A DNA stretch of 64,000 nt, taken from contig JAANDG010000575.1 in NCBI GenBank assembly GCA_036852015.1, positions 1 through 64,000 of the forward strand, in the 5' to 3' direction. Below, one piece after another: positions 22,847 through 36,693 of the stretch. The notes under the pieces were generated by a model, which saw nothing but the letters and a program-made list of their open reading frames with translations, made no database searches and had not been told where the DNA came from. The translations under genes were made by a program, and so were the position numbers. This stretch comes from Pelodera strongyloides. Lineage: Eukaryota > Nematoda > Chromadorea > Rhabditida > Rhabditidae. Each line of letters opens with the position of its first letter. Within the stretch, counting starts at the first letter, position 1.

Positions 22847-23021
22847 TTAAAGCGAAATGCTAGCCTCTTTGGAAAATTTGCATATGAATGATAAGCAAAT
22901 CCTATGTATCCTATGCTAATTTTGTACGATTGAAGTGGACGATCGTACAAAATTAGCATAGGATACATAGGATTTGCTTATCATATGCAAATTTTCCAAA
23001 GGGGCTAGCATTTCGCTTTAA
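22847..23021. repeat. near-perfect long hairpin element with TTAA ends
   Basis: Two ~80-bp arms, nearly exact complements, surround a short centre (about 22930-22945). Outer ends are TTAAAGCGAAATGCTAGCC and GGCTAGCATTTCGCTTTAA, so it shares the first 12 bp with the TTAAAGCG family but has a different arm. Arms include TTTGCATATGA, GGATACATAGGATTTGC and GTACAAAATTAGCATA. It has no coding capacity. Confidence 0.92.
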
Positions 23022-23934
23022 CTTACATTTACAATCTAGGTTATCCAGCTGTGAATATTTATTTTCTCTCTAAAAGGCTTTTAGTTAGTATTCACATTAG
23101 AAATTAAATTAGTAATTGGTTTACATATATTCCCCCACTGTTTGTTTTTAAATTCAGCACATTTCTGGCACCCATCTTCTTATAACTTGGCGTTACGCGA
23201 GCGGTACCAGTGAAAATGCGGAATTGGATTTCTTTTACCGCGTTTGTCGGTTTGTCTTCCGGCGGTGCCGCGCGCTTTTTGCACCCGAATTTCACCCCTT
23301 TTTACGTGCGACTCACCGGGCTAATCAGGGTGAAAAAGGCGCCGCCTCAGGTTCACCTTGTCACTTACTGAGGTAGGCGAGGGTGAAAATTTTATGAGAT
23401 TTAAGATGTCTCGGACATGGTTATCTACAATTTTCTAGAAAATAAAGGCATTTTTATCGGAAAGATCAGCGGAGCTTTTAACTTGGGCCAACAGAGCCAG
23501 GCGCATGAAAAATAAGAGTGAATAAGGTGATAAAAAAATGTTGACGAAATTACTACACCAGCAAAGTAGTCATCGTTTGAACTTTGAATTTTTATTTTAT
23601 TTTCAGCTCAGCTTCTAATAGGCAAAGTTACTTATACATATGCTTACATTTTCCCTAACCTTCAATCACGTTAGTCAAACTTTTTTTTTAACCAAAAAAG
23701 CTACGTTGAAAAAGGAGGCACGCCGTTCTGTTGCATAATGCGCGTCGTGTAGTCGGAAGTACAATATCGAGACAAGTTTTTGCAGTTTAAGCTGTCCGAG
23801 AATACGATTATATGACTTTTACTTACTCAAAAATCAAACGTTAGCTTTTAAAGTTTATAAGTTCAAAGGGTAGGAAAAAGGCTTGACACACTGAAAACGA
23901 CCAAAGGCAAATTTGCTCCTAAAAGCTTTTTTTT

Positions 23935-24216
23935 GCATAACAAAAGCTTATGGGGTTTCCAAGTATAGCCGATTTTCCTTCCAAGTATCGAAAAATTTAC
24001 CGTAACTTGGCACTACACGAGCACATCTACAGGCAGTTTTACGACCGATCGCCACGGGACCATTTGTTCAACAAATGCTTAGCTTTAATGACGGGTTTTC
24101 TATAATGCGGATGTGTCAAAATTACGCAAATTTACGGTAGATTGGCACACTATTTTGCAATTGATTCTTGGAAGGAAAACACACGGTTTTTGGCATACTT
24201 GGAAACCCCATTATGC
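23935..24216. repeat. inverted-repeat element with GCATAA...GGGTTTCCAAGTAT ends
   Basis: The left end has TGGGGTTTCCAAGTATAGCC and TTTTCCTTCCAAG. The right end, in reverse complement, is GCATAATGGGGTTTCCAAGT continuing ATGCC and TTTTCCTTCCAAG. A short insertion near the left tip shifts the alignment. A second member lies at 38700-38855. Confidence 0.75.
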
Positions 24217-24283
24217 AACGATGCTCATGTGATATAGTTGATGTGAAATTATACACAGTATTTCCATTTTCCCAATGCTGAAT

Positions 24284-24444
24284 TTAAAGCGGTATAACAC
24301 GTGGTTATGACATGCTGGATAACTGCATTTCCATGTATTATGTTCCATTCTCTGCCGGAAATGCTCATGCGGGATAGTAATTTGCATACAATAAACGAAA
24401 TGCATTTGTCCAGCGTTTGAAAAACACATGACATATTGCTTTAA
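24284..24444. repeat. TTAAAGCG-family MITE, diverged copy
   Basis: Starts TTAAAGCGGTATAACACG and ends ACATATTGCTTTAA. The interior has ATGTATTATGTTCC and TTTGCATACAATAA. Only the outer ~20 bp and scattered inner segments pair. Confidence 0.75.
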
Positions 24445-26883
24445 CGAAGCTGGAAAACTGTAATTTGCTAACACCCTTACAATTACAAATTCTTACGAAA
24501 ACGGCGGCCTTCTCTCTATTTTTCAACAACTTCAAACATTCAAAATATCAGTTTGTAAAATCTACAAAAAATACCTTTGTCTGACATTGACCCAGATTGC
24601 ACGACGGATTTTCTGCCGATTCAGCATTGAGAGGGACAGAACAAGATGGAATCGATGCTTGAGTGATGCTAACTCGCTACTAACTCGCCCAGATTTAGCC
24701 GCGATGTGGAGCGCGTCGCGGCGAGCATTGCAAAGTGAGCATAGTTGGAGTAGGTTACTGGAACGTTAACCTTTAGCCATGCTTGTTTTTTTACTTAAAT
24801 GATGCTTGTTTTTTGCGCATCAAATAATCTTGATTAGTTTTTGTTTACATATAGTTTTGTGATGAATGACATAGGAAAAGGGTTAACCCACTTGAATACG
24901 GTTCACTGGTTTTATCGTGTCCCTGCCCATTTGGTGACCAATTCGTGAACAACTCGTGACCAAGTTTTATCGAAAACTGTCATCAGTTGGTCTCCAAATG
25001 GTCAGAACCAGCCACGAACCAGTCACCAGATGGTTTTTTTCGGTAAAAACCATTTGGAGATGGGCCAACCACGGTTTTTTTCTGTGGTTTCGGCAATTAA
25101 TTCGTTTTCCTGCGGAAGACCAAGCAAGCATACACCGTTAGAACCTATATGAAACAACAATAATTTGCTTTGCTAATTTTTGATATATTTTTGAAAAGCG
25201 GTACGTGTCTTGGATTAGTTAACCTTTGAAACAGTGTATTTTGATAAGTAAATTATATATATGTTAAACAAAAAAGTTGCCCGGTCCAACGAATTATCGT
25301 ATCTTATCGTATAAAATGTTATAAGTCCTAAACCAAGAGGGAAAATTGTATATAGTTCTAAAAAAGCGTCGCTCAATCATCGACAGAATTGACTTTCTGC
25401 ATAAAAAGGGGGGCAATTTGCTGTGCGAAGAAGCAAACAATGAGGCTTGAAGCCTATCTTTTTTAAAAGAAATCTCAAAGATTGGAATTATATTTAACAG
25501 GGCTACATATAATTTTATTCTAATTCATCCTCATTTGCATCAGCTGCATACGAATGCTGGGGTATTTCGCTTTAAAGGCTTCTGACTTCTGGAACTGAGA
25601 CTGTACATGGTGAAAAATCGTGTAAAACGATGGAAAAATGGTGGAAAAACTTTGCAAAACATAAAAAGGGAAGTTCACAGTTCACACGCTGGTTCAACTC
25701 TGTCATCTGGGGCTCGATTTTTTCATAGTGTAACTGAAATATTATCCCCAGTTCTAAAATATACAGCAGTTTTTTATTTTGCATCATTTTTATGACTCTT
25801 TTTTACCACTCTTTTCCCCGTGCCCTCGCCGGGAGGTTTAACCCGGGTGTCGCTATACCTTTACAAAAGAGCAGCCCTGAGGCTTGCACGCGGGTCTGCC
25901 ATGTCTGAACAATTAAAGGATCACGGCTATGCATTTCCTACCGTGCATATATATTTACTGTACAACACCGGGTGTGTGTTTTGTCCTCGATAATACAGAC
26001 AGGAAGTTGTAAATGGGAAAGGATAGATCAATATCGTTAGGGTATCAATTTATCACTGTGTTTACTGTTCCTAAGGGTAGCTAGAAGCTAACCGACCTGA
26101 GGTCATATTCACCAAGACACAGGGGGCCCTCCTTAGGCTCGCCAGCACTCTGAATCTCTTCTGCGGCACTCTTTGGGCACTATTTAGCTCCTTGGACCTT
26201 GGGGAGGTATGGGAGGGCCCCATGCGTGTTGGTGAAGTACAGTCTCAGGTGTCTATTGTAAAAATTGACAGTTGACAGTAACTGCCGATGTGGGAATTTA
26301 GGTGGTTTACATTCCAAACCATGAATTACTGTGCGAATTTTGATTCTACCGAAAGTTGTGCAAATGCCTGACGCCCGGTGATGCAAACAATTCTTTGCGC
26401 GAAATTTATATACAATTCACCAGATAAACACTTATTATTTCAAATTCGTAAATTTGTTTTAAGAAGAGCAGTTGATCATTAGATATTGTGGGCTTGCGCC
26501 TATATAAAATTAAAAACTTATTCGCATACTCTTCCCATTTCCTAAAATAGCATTCCTGAATACTTTTTTTTACTGAATTCCTCGCGCTGCTACCATCATG
26601 GCCAACCTTTTAGTGGGCGGGGCCAGCGCTCGCAGGAGGGTTCTCTCCGTATGTCGGCAGCGCTCTGCCAGTGCCTGTGCATAGACTGCGCTTCGCGCTC
26701 TCCCTTTTGTTTCTCGAGAGCTGTCCCCGGGAACTATTCCCCGTGAACCGGGGTCACTGAGGTCTGCCTCGAAGACAAGTTATATTACTACAGTACCAAA
26801 GCTATCGTAACTCGCCACACAGGGCGACAATTACTGTAAAGCTGAAGCCCCGACCTGAACCAGGTCCGCTAATTAATTGGCCC

Positions 26884-28506
26884 ATGAGGCCCCAGATTCA
26901 GGCCATTATTGGCCTTCTATTGGTCCTATGGCTCCCTGCGCAAACTATCGCCAAACCGTTGAATATTCCACAAACGATAAGTAAGTTCTTTTTGATTATA
27001 CATAGTTCCCTTGTGCAGTCTTTTTACATCTAATTTATCCATTGTTTATGATCTTGTAAAGTAAAATAAGGTGCCTTGTTTTGACTCTAATTCCAAGAAA
27101 GGTTCTAAATCAAAGTGCAGTGCTTGTTTCATTATACAATACACTTATTTAGTCATTTACCATCTGTCCATAAATATACCCCCTTTTCTCTATAGGATCT
27201 ATATATTTCTGATCTACATTTACATTACCTTTCCTTATACTATCAGACATTACTTTCTTACTATGTTTACTAGTTTACTTTGTAGAGAATACTATTACCT
27301 TTTCATCGATTTTCCCAACATACTCTACTTTCTCAACTCCTTTCACATTCCATTGTTACACATGGAACTCAGTCCAATTTATCACTGATTGTGGGTTTTA
27401 GGAAGGAATGTTTTGGATAAAAATCTATCAAAAATGCCTTTCTCTCAAAATAGAGAATAAGAAATGTATGAAAATAACTCCTGATTATCATATGACCATC
27501 TATGTTTATATCTTATATGATGTACTCATCTCGGTGAACTTTTTTTTATTACATTACACAAAAAATACAGGCAGTTTTACGGAAAGTACTAGCTACGCTG
27601 ACAATGAAAAAATGCATACAACGTTGTGCGGAGGAAAAAATAAGAAAAGTAATCGTTAAACTGCTTTTCGCGCTTAGAATTTTTCATGGTGCTGACCAAA
27701 TTATCGCAACAGGTAACATATCTTCAATTAAGTTATAGTTACAGTAGGGGCAGTTTGTCACTTGGAAGTTGACTCTCTGTCTTTTTACCTCTATACCTCT
27801 TTATTTTCCTCTCTCTTTCTCCTTCTCTCTCTCCCTCTCTCCCTCCATCTGTCTCCCTCCTCTTTTTACCTCTTTCAATTATCCGTTTTATGTCACTCAC
27901 AACTTGAGGAATTTACAAAGTTACATGACTCAGAGTCACAGTTTCAAGAGTGGGTTTTTACGGCTTTCCCAATTGACATAAGTCATCTATACGAAATTCC
28001 TAACGTTTGAATTCGCGAAGTTGAAATTGAGTAACTTGCTTTTTGCTTGCTGCTTGAAAGTGAAATTATATTGAGAGATCTATTTGTCATACTATGCTGA
28101 GTCAGCTCTTTGACCACTGGTATATCATAGGTTGGTAGTTGGTATCTTTGATTACCCGCAACATCATTGATTTTACCATAGGTTAGTGACCATGTTATGA
28201 AAGACGGCTGAAACTGTAAACCCAAAGTCTGATCCTAACCCTAAGCTTAGACCTAAGCCTAAGCCTAAGGTCTAAGACTTTATTCTTACCTCTTAAACTC
28301 CCCACTTGCACATCATCGACTTCTTTTATTACGCGTTTTTGTAACCGAACATTCTTTTCTTTACATACAAAAAGGTGCTTCCTTTTTCGATGAAGAACTC
28401 TGTCTTTTTCATGGCATTTTTTTGTCGTTGTCTGTTGTTAGTGTGACAGTATTTTTCACTGTTCTCATCTCGCTGACTATTGTCTATCAACAGTGTCAAC
28501 TAGTTT

Positions 28507-28561
<55 letters not shown>

Positions 28562-31500
28562 ATAAGAGAGAGAAACAGAGCACAACCTTGATTAAGAAAA
28601 AAAATGATGACACACACCGAACCTTATTTCTCTTTACTTACCCAATGAGGCAGCCGAGAGAACTATGAAAAGTCTGTAATTGAGAATACGTTGACAACAA
28701 ACATCAAAGCCTAATACTAAGCCTAAGCCTAAGCCTAAGCCTAAACCTAATAAGCCTAACAATAGGCTAGAAAGGCTTTTTTTGGGGAATACACTGGCAA
28801 CAACCATCATCAAATTTAATTAATTTCAAGTTGTTAAAGTCTTACCAGAGAAGGCTAACACTCCAATTTGCGCAGCTAGCCACACGTGCGTCTGCGCGTC
28901 CGAGAACGTAGTATGGACGGCAGGTTGCATATAATACATGGGAACGCAGTTGTCCAACGTACGTTTCGCAAATTGTGTGTTATGCCGCTTTAATCAGTTG
29001 GTTATGTCCTTTCTTTACTCAGTTAAAAGATACATAGGCACTTTTACGTTACCGTAAACAGGGGCTTTACATTGTTTAGTTTGAAGTCAGGTGTATGTTG
29101 AATATTTTTGAAACGGCTCTATTGTCAAAATGAACTTGTCGTCAAAGTTAAAAGTTCAATTTCAAATTCCCTGCTTTGCTCTCGACTTAGTGATGTAAAA
29201 GTGCCCCAGAAACCCGCATAACCAGTCATGCAATACAAGACTGCAAGACTTGTTATTTGAGGCTGAGTTCAATGTCAACCCCCTTTTCGGGAGTCATACA
29301 AAACCAAGATTAAGAACTTTTTTTGGCTTGCCGTTTTTGGTGTTGGGAATTGAGTCACGACGGCGTGTCTGTGCTGTGCTAGCATTAGTGACAAGGGAAG
29401 GTTATCTAAGCAGCAAGTTTAGTGTAAAACAGTGATCTTAGGTATCATCCAATCTCCATGTTATATAGTATACCAGACGGCTCTCGCCGCCTGAAGGCGA
29501 CTTTCAAAGTTTAAAATGCAGGAAAAGTGAGCACACTTGTGTGAAACGTTTGCAACGTATCTAGAAAAGTCGTGAAATAAGATTCGGATTTCGTTTGCTC
29601 AAGACTGGGCTCCAGCTGTCCTTTTATATCCTTTAGATATTCTAATTTTTTTTTGTTTCGTTCACACAAACAAAAAAGTAAACTCTTCTCCTTTATATAA
29701 TAAGATTGGTCTCGATTCAGATAAAACGACAAGTAGGGAGTGGGTAGGACTAGGTTTAGACTTAGGCTTAGGCTAAATCTTAGGCTTGTCATTGGCATAA
29801 GGAATAATTTACCTAAATCATTAACTTCCTAAGTCATCCTCATACAACTAATGATATTGCGGGATATTATCACTGGCCCCTAAGAAATTCTCATACTGTC
29901 ATAAAAACGGAAGCTCGTTTTTGCAAGCCCTCTATGTCCCCATTTCTAGTTTCCTGATTTTATTGCGCGATATAATAGTCTAGGCTCTTAAAAGTCTCTC
30001 TTCCTCTGAAAATTCGAATCTGCCCATGCCCATATAGCCACTTATCTATCCTTTGATATATGACAAATGCACTTTCTCTTTCATTTTCTTGAGAAGATAT
30101 CGTGTTTTCGATTGGGATCTTTTTCGTGGGGGATATCTGCCATTTGATGTCATTGAGCTTGTCTGGCAGGGGAAGATCTCCTAAACTTTAGGTAGAGTTC
30201 TCCCTAGCTATGGGCTTAACTTTCGCTAGGGAGGGTACATCCTCCCTGGTTCCGGGGTTCACTTTCACTTAGTTGAAGTTTAATTACGGAGAAGTTTAAG
30301 ATACCGAGACTTGTAAGATTTGTCTGTTAGGGGTAGTCTCTGGACTAACAGTAAGACATAGATATAGTCTAGTCATCACTTAGTTCCGGGGTTCACTTTC
30401 ACCAAGGTAACATTTTTTATTATGGTGATGTTTCACTGAAAAAACTTTAACTGGGGACTTTTTTTTAACTAATTAAAAAATCTCAAAAAATCTCATAAAC
30501 AGTGCCGTAGAAACATTCCAAATTTCACTTTTCCTAATTTTTATGCTCATTTTATGTGGAGAAAACAAATGAGCGAGCGCAGTTGCGCAGTCTTAAGTTT
30601 ACAAGAGAGAAAATTCGGTCTCAAGGCACGCATATACCTAGGTATATAGATGTTTATGCCTTCAAACTTTAAAATTGTTTTAAAGCAAAGGAAGTAATGT
30701 TCAATAATTAGCTAATACAGAACATATACTTTGGCAACACATCTTGGCGTATTATAACAAAAAAAGAAAGAAAAAGAGAAACCCAGCATTATTATATATA
30801 TATAACTTGCACCTACTCTAGTTCACGTTTTCATATCGATGTTCCTGCCCTCTCGGAGTATAGTAAAAGGTTAAAATGTGAAAATGTTACAGTAATCACG
30901 GTTCAGCTTACGGCTCATTTCATTTACTATAAAGTAGCAAAAAGATTAGGTGATCTTCATGAAAAGTGCTAGGTTTTGACGTATACGATCACTGAGGCGT
31001 AGAAATTCAGCGGCATGGAGCATGGGGAAGCCTCACGCAGACATATAATATACCAACAAATACATTGCGCTGCATCGTAAGGAGATTCCGCTATACGAAA
31101 AAAATATGTTATCAAATTTTATGGGCTATTACAAAACTTTTAACAATAAGCAACGGTTTAACAAGTATTTTCAGTATACATTTTTTTCAAAAAAAACAAT
31201 ATTTTCCAGACTTTATTTATGCAAAAAGGTCGAAATTAATTGACTATTCCTGTCACAAACAACCACAGTACACAACACTCCAAACAACATTATTGATGTC
31301 GTTGTTGTCCGGAGTAGTCTATCGGAAAACAGACACAATGATTGATTTTTATGGAGTACTCACTACTTACTACTAGACTAAAAATGAGGACTTCATATCT
31401 ATTTACGAATAAGTATTGAATTCGGGGAAAGTTATTATGCCTATGAAGATGCATAAATAATTCTTTTCTTTCGGGATTAGGTAATAAGATCAGAACACTA

Positions 31501-34500
31501 CGAAATTTAACAAACTTGTTTTACTATTACGTTTCTGATATGACTGCCCAGGGGTCAAATCTAATATTAATTTGTTTCTCATAGATTTCTCATAAAGTGG
31601 TACATAATCAATCATTTTAATATTCTGATCTCTCAAAATACTTCTGCTTCCATTCGACATCTGGTTTATCTATATAGCGTAGCAACGGCAACGTTTGGTA
31701 GTTTTTGTTATGATAGCTTGCGGTCAGTTTTAGGTTTTAGCTTGGAACCTACATTACCTTTTAGTTAGGTAGTTTTTGTTACGGTACATTTTGGTCAGCT
31801 AATTAGCTTCGTATGGTAGCCTCTGGTCAACTTTCGTTTTTCTTTCTTTTTTTGTCGCGCGGCAGTTCGTGCGGCACAATGGTACTTGAAGCTTGCCCAC
31901 TGTAGCTGATTATCTATCTCTCTAGTCACTTTCTACCACTTTTTTTGTAGAAACATTGAAACATTTGTGGGAAATTGCGGAATGCGTCTTTTTGAGTTTG
32001 ATTTCGGCCACTTATTTTCGAACACATTTTTGTTCATTTAGTGAGGAAATTGAAGTAGAACTGTGCAGGGTGTATGTGGTAAAAAGGGAAGCGTTTTGGT
32101 TAATTAATTGCTTTACTTAAACCAATTAATAAGGGTATGAAAATCAGGCCTGAGAACCTCCTTGGAAGAATATACTCCTAAGAGGTTACTGGAGTTCTAA
32201 CTTTAATTACTGTACTTTAATCTAGGATGTCTAAACCTGTATACTAACTGTGAACCATGTCAAACCTTATTTATTGTTAGTCAGGCATTTGTTCACCTTT
32301 TTTGTTGTTAATTCGGTCAAGACTTTCGCCTTATTTTTTTAGTATGCGGCCGGCGCCTGCAAAACCGCTTAACCTTGTAACGACAAAAAGGAAATGCTAA
32401 ACACTTTTTCTTATAAATTTTCATCGTTTTTTTGTTAAAAAGAGCATAAAATCGTACAATAGTACTTGACAAAATAAAATCGTTTTACCTTTTATCTTAT
32501 AAATGGAGTGACTCTTTCATCTCTTCCTCTCTCTATTTTTTTCTTTATTCTTTACAAGAAAATATATGTTTTTATGTAAAAAACGGCGAAAAAATAAAGT
32601 GGGCACAAAGCCAATATTTCATGGGGGTTCCAGGTTTTTGTTTAACTTTTACTAGTCACTAATGGAAGCGATTATATGTGGCAGTTATGTGATTGCGATC
32701 TCAGAATCTCAATTTGGCAAGCTAATTTCTTTTGTAATTATGCTAATTAATCCATCACAATGAGTGACCATTGACCTCTGAACTTAAACTCTGCGGTCTA
32801 CGGTATACCATAGCATAAACCTAATTATTTTCAAGAAATTGGAAGCATATTTCGTTCAGTTCCCGTATTGTCTTCCTCATAGGACAATGTTCAATTTCGT
32901 TTCGCACCTTTTTCTACCGTAACCTCTTTCCAATTGCCAATACCAATTACGGAGGTCGTAGTTGTAAATTACCATTGCAATTTGAATTCTCGCACTTCCC
33001 GAAATGGGAATACTGTATTACTGTATCTATGTAATTGGGAGTGGGTGGAACATATTCGCATAAAATTTGATGTATTTCCGTCGGGAGTAGTAGGAGAAGT
33101 ATAGTGAATTTGTCGAAATGGTCACTGTGTAAGGGCAAGAAACCCAGGGTTCCAACTACCTCTAAAAAGCAATTGGTCAAAGTTTGGGGTAGCTAACCTA
33201 AGGGTAAATCTGAGAAGTTGAAATTGCTTGAATTTATTTTTATTTTTTTCCAATATTTATATGAGACAATTACCACGTAAAGAGTGCAAGCTAGAGGTTG
33301 ACTGGTGCTAGCTCCTGAAAATATTTTCTCAAGTTAATCTATAAATACATATAGACAGTTGATTATAAGTTTGAAAGACCACGGGTTTTTTTATCACCTC
33401 CAAATCAAATCGCAAGAAAAACTATACGCGTGAATTCCTTTCTTTATTTTATCGTCATTTTGGGAACCTGACCAAAAACTTGTTAGGAAATGGGAAATCT
33501 GTTGATATAAAAAAAATGCTCCATTCCGAGTCAATTTCGCGTTTTCACTCATGTAGAGTGATACGTACAAAGGACAATATTTTCACTAAGAAACGCCATC
33601 CTGTGAAATTAGAGCATAGATACCGAGTTGGGGAAGAGAGTTTGTTTTGGACGAACAGAAGTCGGATATATTTGTTCTACTATTTTTGTCCGCTGCGGTA
33701 ATTTTCTTAACCGATTTTATATTGGTATCTTTTTTTAGAATGTATGTAGTCTAAGTGAAACAATGATCTTTTTTTAACCGTGAGAGGAAGGATGGAGTCG
33801 AGAGAGAGAGAGAGGGAGAGAGAGCTTAGAGAATAAAAGAGAAAGTGAGTATTGGGGCAATTAGTTTTTCATAGCACATTAGTTCGCGCCGCGCGCAACT
33901 ATCCAGCTAAATCGAGCAATTTGAAAAAGCGAAACGCAATGCTTGTGCTTTACTCAAGCGCTTTGCGCTATTCAGAACCTTCTACTCCTCCTTCCGCTCT
34001 AGTTTTGAAAAGAACGTAAATAGGAGCATGGCGTTCGTTTAGGTGCGCGTGTCTAAATTTTGCCACTCGACGGTTTAATGACTAGGGAAAGCGTGCGTTT
34101 TTTTCGATCTGGGCAAGATAGATTTTCGAAAGAGCGTATTTGGCAAAAAAAGGTTTAAGAGGGATAAATGTTTAAATTCTCAGGCAATATATAAACATAT
34201 CATCCGTAGAATAGACCTAAACAAAACTAGATTGTTAAGTGAACCTCATCCCTAAAGTAACGCTAAACATAACGGTCGTAGATCATTCTTAAAATGACCT
34301 CACAAGCGAATGACAATGGGTCACTATGCAGTTAACAAACGAATCATAGCTCATTTTGTAGAGGTTTTAATTCTTATAAATACGCCCAGTTTAAAAATTA
34401 CTAAACGAAAGCACCCGAACAGTTACGAGCGAAAGAAAACTACTCCACAGTGACAACATCCAGTCATTTTTCTACTTAGGCATTGTAGCAGCCAGCATTT

Positions 34501-36621
34501 GCAACAAATCCGCTTTACGTGAGTTTAATTATGCCGGTTTGTTGCCCAAAAATGGCTGCCTAGTGTCAATTGTGTTTAGAATATGTTATTAATCTAACAT
34601 CGTTTTCCTATCTCACTTTCATTTAGCAAACTTTTCTTCTTCTTCTTTCGCAATGTAGAAAGCGAGAAATTCTCAAGGACAAAAGCCGAGTACGTTTTGT
34701 TGACATTTGATCACAGGCGTATCTTATTGTTGGCTCTTAACATTTCGAGGTGGGGGCTAGCTTCTTCTAAGTACTGCGGAAAAGTTCATTTACCAATATT
34801 TATTGAATAAGAGTTTTAAAAAAATTGTTTGAAACTACCTAAGAAGTAGTGTCGTAAATATAAACGGGATCACAACTGACCACTGGGTCGTTCGTTCTTG
34901 CCAAAACACAGAATGATATTTTAAAAGGTATCTTGTTCCAAAGTTTTCTTGTTTCAACTGTATATTGCCACTTCCCACCATTGAACCTTGTCTCCCGTGT
35001 CCAAGGCCGTAGTATGTCACCGTCGGGCATCGAACCCTCGTCGTTGGCAACCGGAATATCGGCTAACGTATTGCGCCATCCCGGCGACGACCTCTCGGTT
35101 CGGCTCTGTTTCACTAAGAAAACCTGCCGAGGCTATTTGAGCGCGAGAAAAACTGATATTTTGTGAGAGCTACAAAGTGTCCATAGGGGATTTCTAGAAT
35201 TGCTGTCTAAAAACTAGACAATGAACTTGGGACTAAAGTTAAAAACTGTTCTGAAAAGCGGGACATTTAAAAATATACATACTTAGGCGCGAGAATCTTG
35301 GCCACAAGTTGTGAGCGCTGAACACCGATCAGAGCTAACTACATATCTAACTGTCAAACTGGCATTCTCTATTCCACTATTCCCCCTACTTTTCACTCAA
35401 GTTCACAAACTTTGGAAAATCTATTAGGTTTGTTTATCGTTAACCTTGTATTTCTGCCAGACGCGTTACTTCCTGGTTCTTGCCTAAAAAAGATAAAAAT
35501 ATCCCTAAAAACTTTCACCTCGCCTTCTTTCTTTACTTAAAGAGGGTATCATCTTGATGACGTGGAATCGCAATTGCCAAGTATTTCAACCAGGCATTTG
35601 TGGTTTATCTTGTATATTTGCTTGTACAAAGTTTAATCGTCCGTGATGCCGTGCTTCCCGAGGGGTTTATCTCCGCGTAAACGAGTTTTTCCACCTTTCT
35701 GTATGTTTTTTTTTGTCTGCCAGAAGGCGATAGGGAAAGCCCTATTATTGTCAAAGTTACGCAACCTGGTAGTTTACATTCTTTGGCCTAAGCAGGATTT
35801 TGGATTAACATCACTTACGTTGGCATAGTATAAGTACAGTCAAGGAGTATCACATATCATGAGTTAAAAAAGGTGTTTAGACAGGAATTCAAAATTCTCT
35901 AATAAAATTCTGATCCAAGAAACAAGAGTTCCAAAGCACCTCCATGTTTTTAGATCATTTATTAAAACATGGGTTTGTCAGTTTTAAGTTTAAGGCTAAC
36001 CCAATCTCCAATTTCCTTGTTGTAAATTTCAAATCAACAAAAAAAAAGTTGTTTGCAGAAAAACGACTCTAAACTGATTTGCAAAACGTCCTTGTGTGGG
36101 CGAACAAACAGAATATAGCTAGGAACACACATCTTGTAGATTTTAGAGTTGTACCGGACCAAACGATTTAAAAAAAAACATGATTTCTTTTAACTGTCAG
36201 GTATGTCAGTGTCCCTTTAATTTTTTGGGACTTCAGTATCCCTTTAAAGTTTAAAGAGCCAATAATTATGGGTTATGTGAAAGTGTGAAAGTCCGAATGT
36301 TTACACAAATCGAACAGAGTTCGTGCTATTGTTGATAGATATTTACTAATTTTTTCGTGGCCTTGGGCCCCCGTCAGCTGTCTCCAAATTCTTAACTTAT
36401 TTGGTGCGTTCCTCAACGTGTTCTCAGAGTCTCAGAGTGTATCACTAAAAGGCTAAGCGCCAAAACCAAGTGAACTTTTTAATGCATTGTCATCAAAACG
36501 AAAAAAATGACCAATTATGAATGCACTTTTTGACGTGAGCAATTGTATGCACTCTCTCCTTCTCCCCGTCTCTCCCTTTCTCTCTCCCTCGCTCTCTCTC
36601 CCCTTCTCTCTCTCGCTCTCA

Positions 36622-36693
<72 letters not shown>

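Larger units (their letters stand above)
19258..26883. other. 7.6-kb gene-poor region rich in small inverted-repeat elements
   Basis: No exon is supported on either strand; open frames here are short and lack family resemblance. Contents are the MITEs at 20153, 22847, 23935 and 24284, a MITE end at about 25501-25576, AT-rich tails (AATAAATAAATAAATA at 20956 and TTTATTTATTTATTTATT at 21661), a TTAGGC array and a CCAAATGG/ACCAGT-rich repeat at about 24890-25100. The last ~300 bp before 26884 are GC-richer and should contain the promoter or 5' UTR of the large gene, but no clear element was recognised. Confidence 0.5.

Noticed and set aside
27071..27388. Hydrophobic 105-residue frame that could be a membrane protein
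   Set aside because: AT-rich intron sequence with Ile/Tyr/Phe-biased codons, no splice or family support.
29511..29798. 95-codon minus-strand frame
   Set aside because: It covers a retroposon-like tail and a TTAGGC array; no family resemblance.
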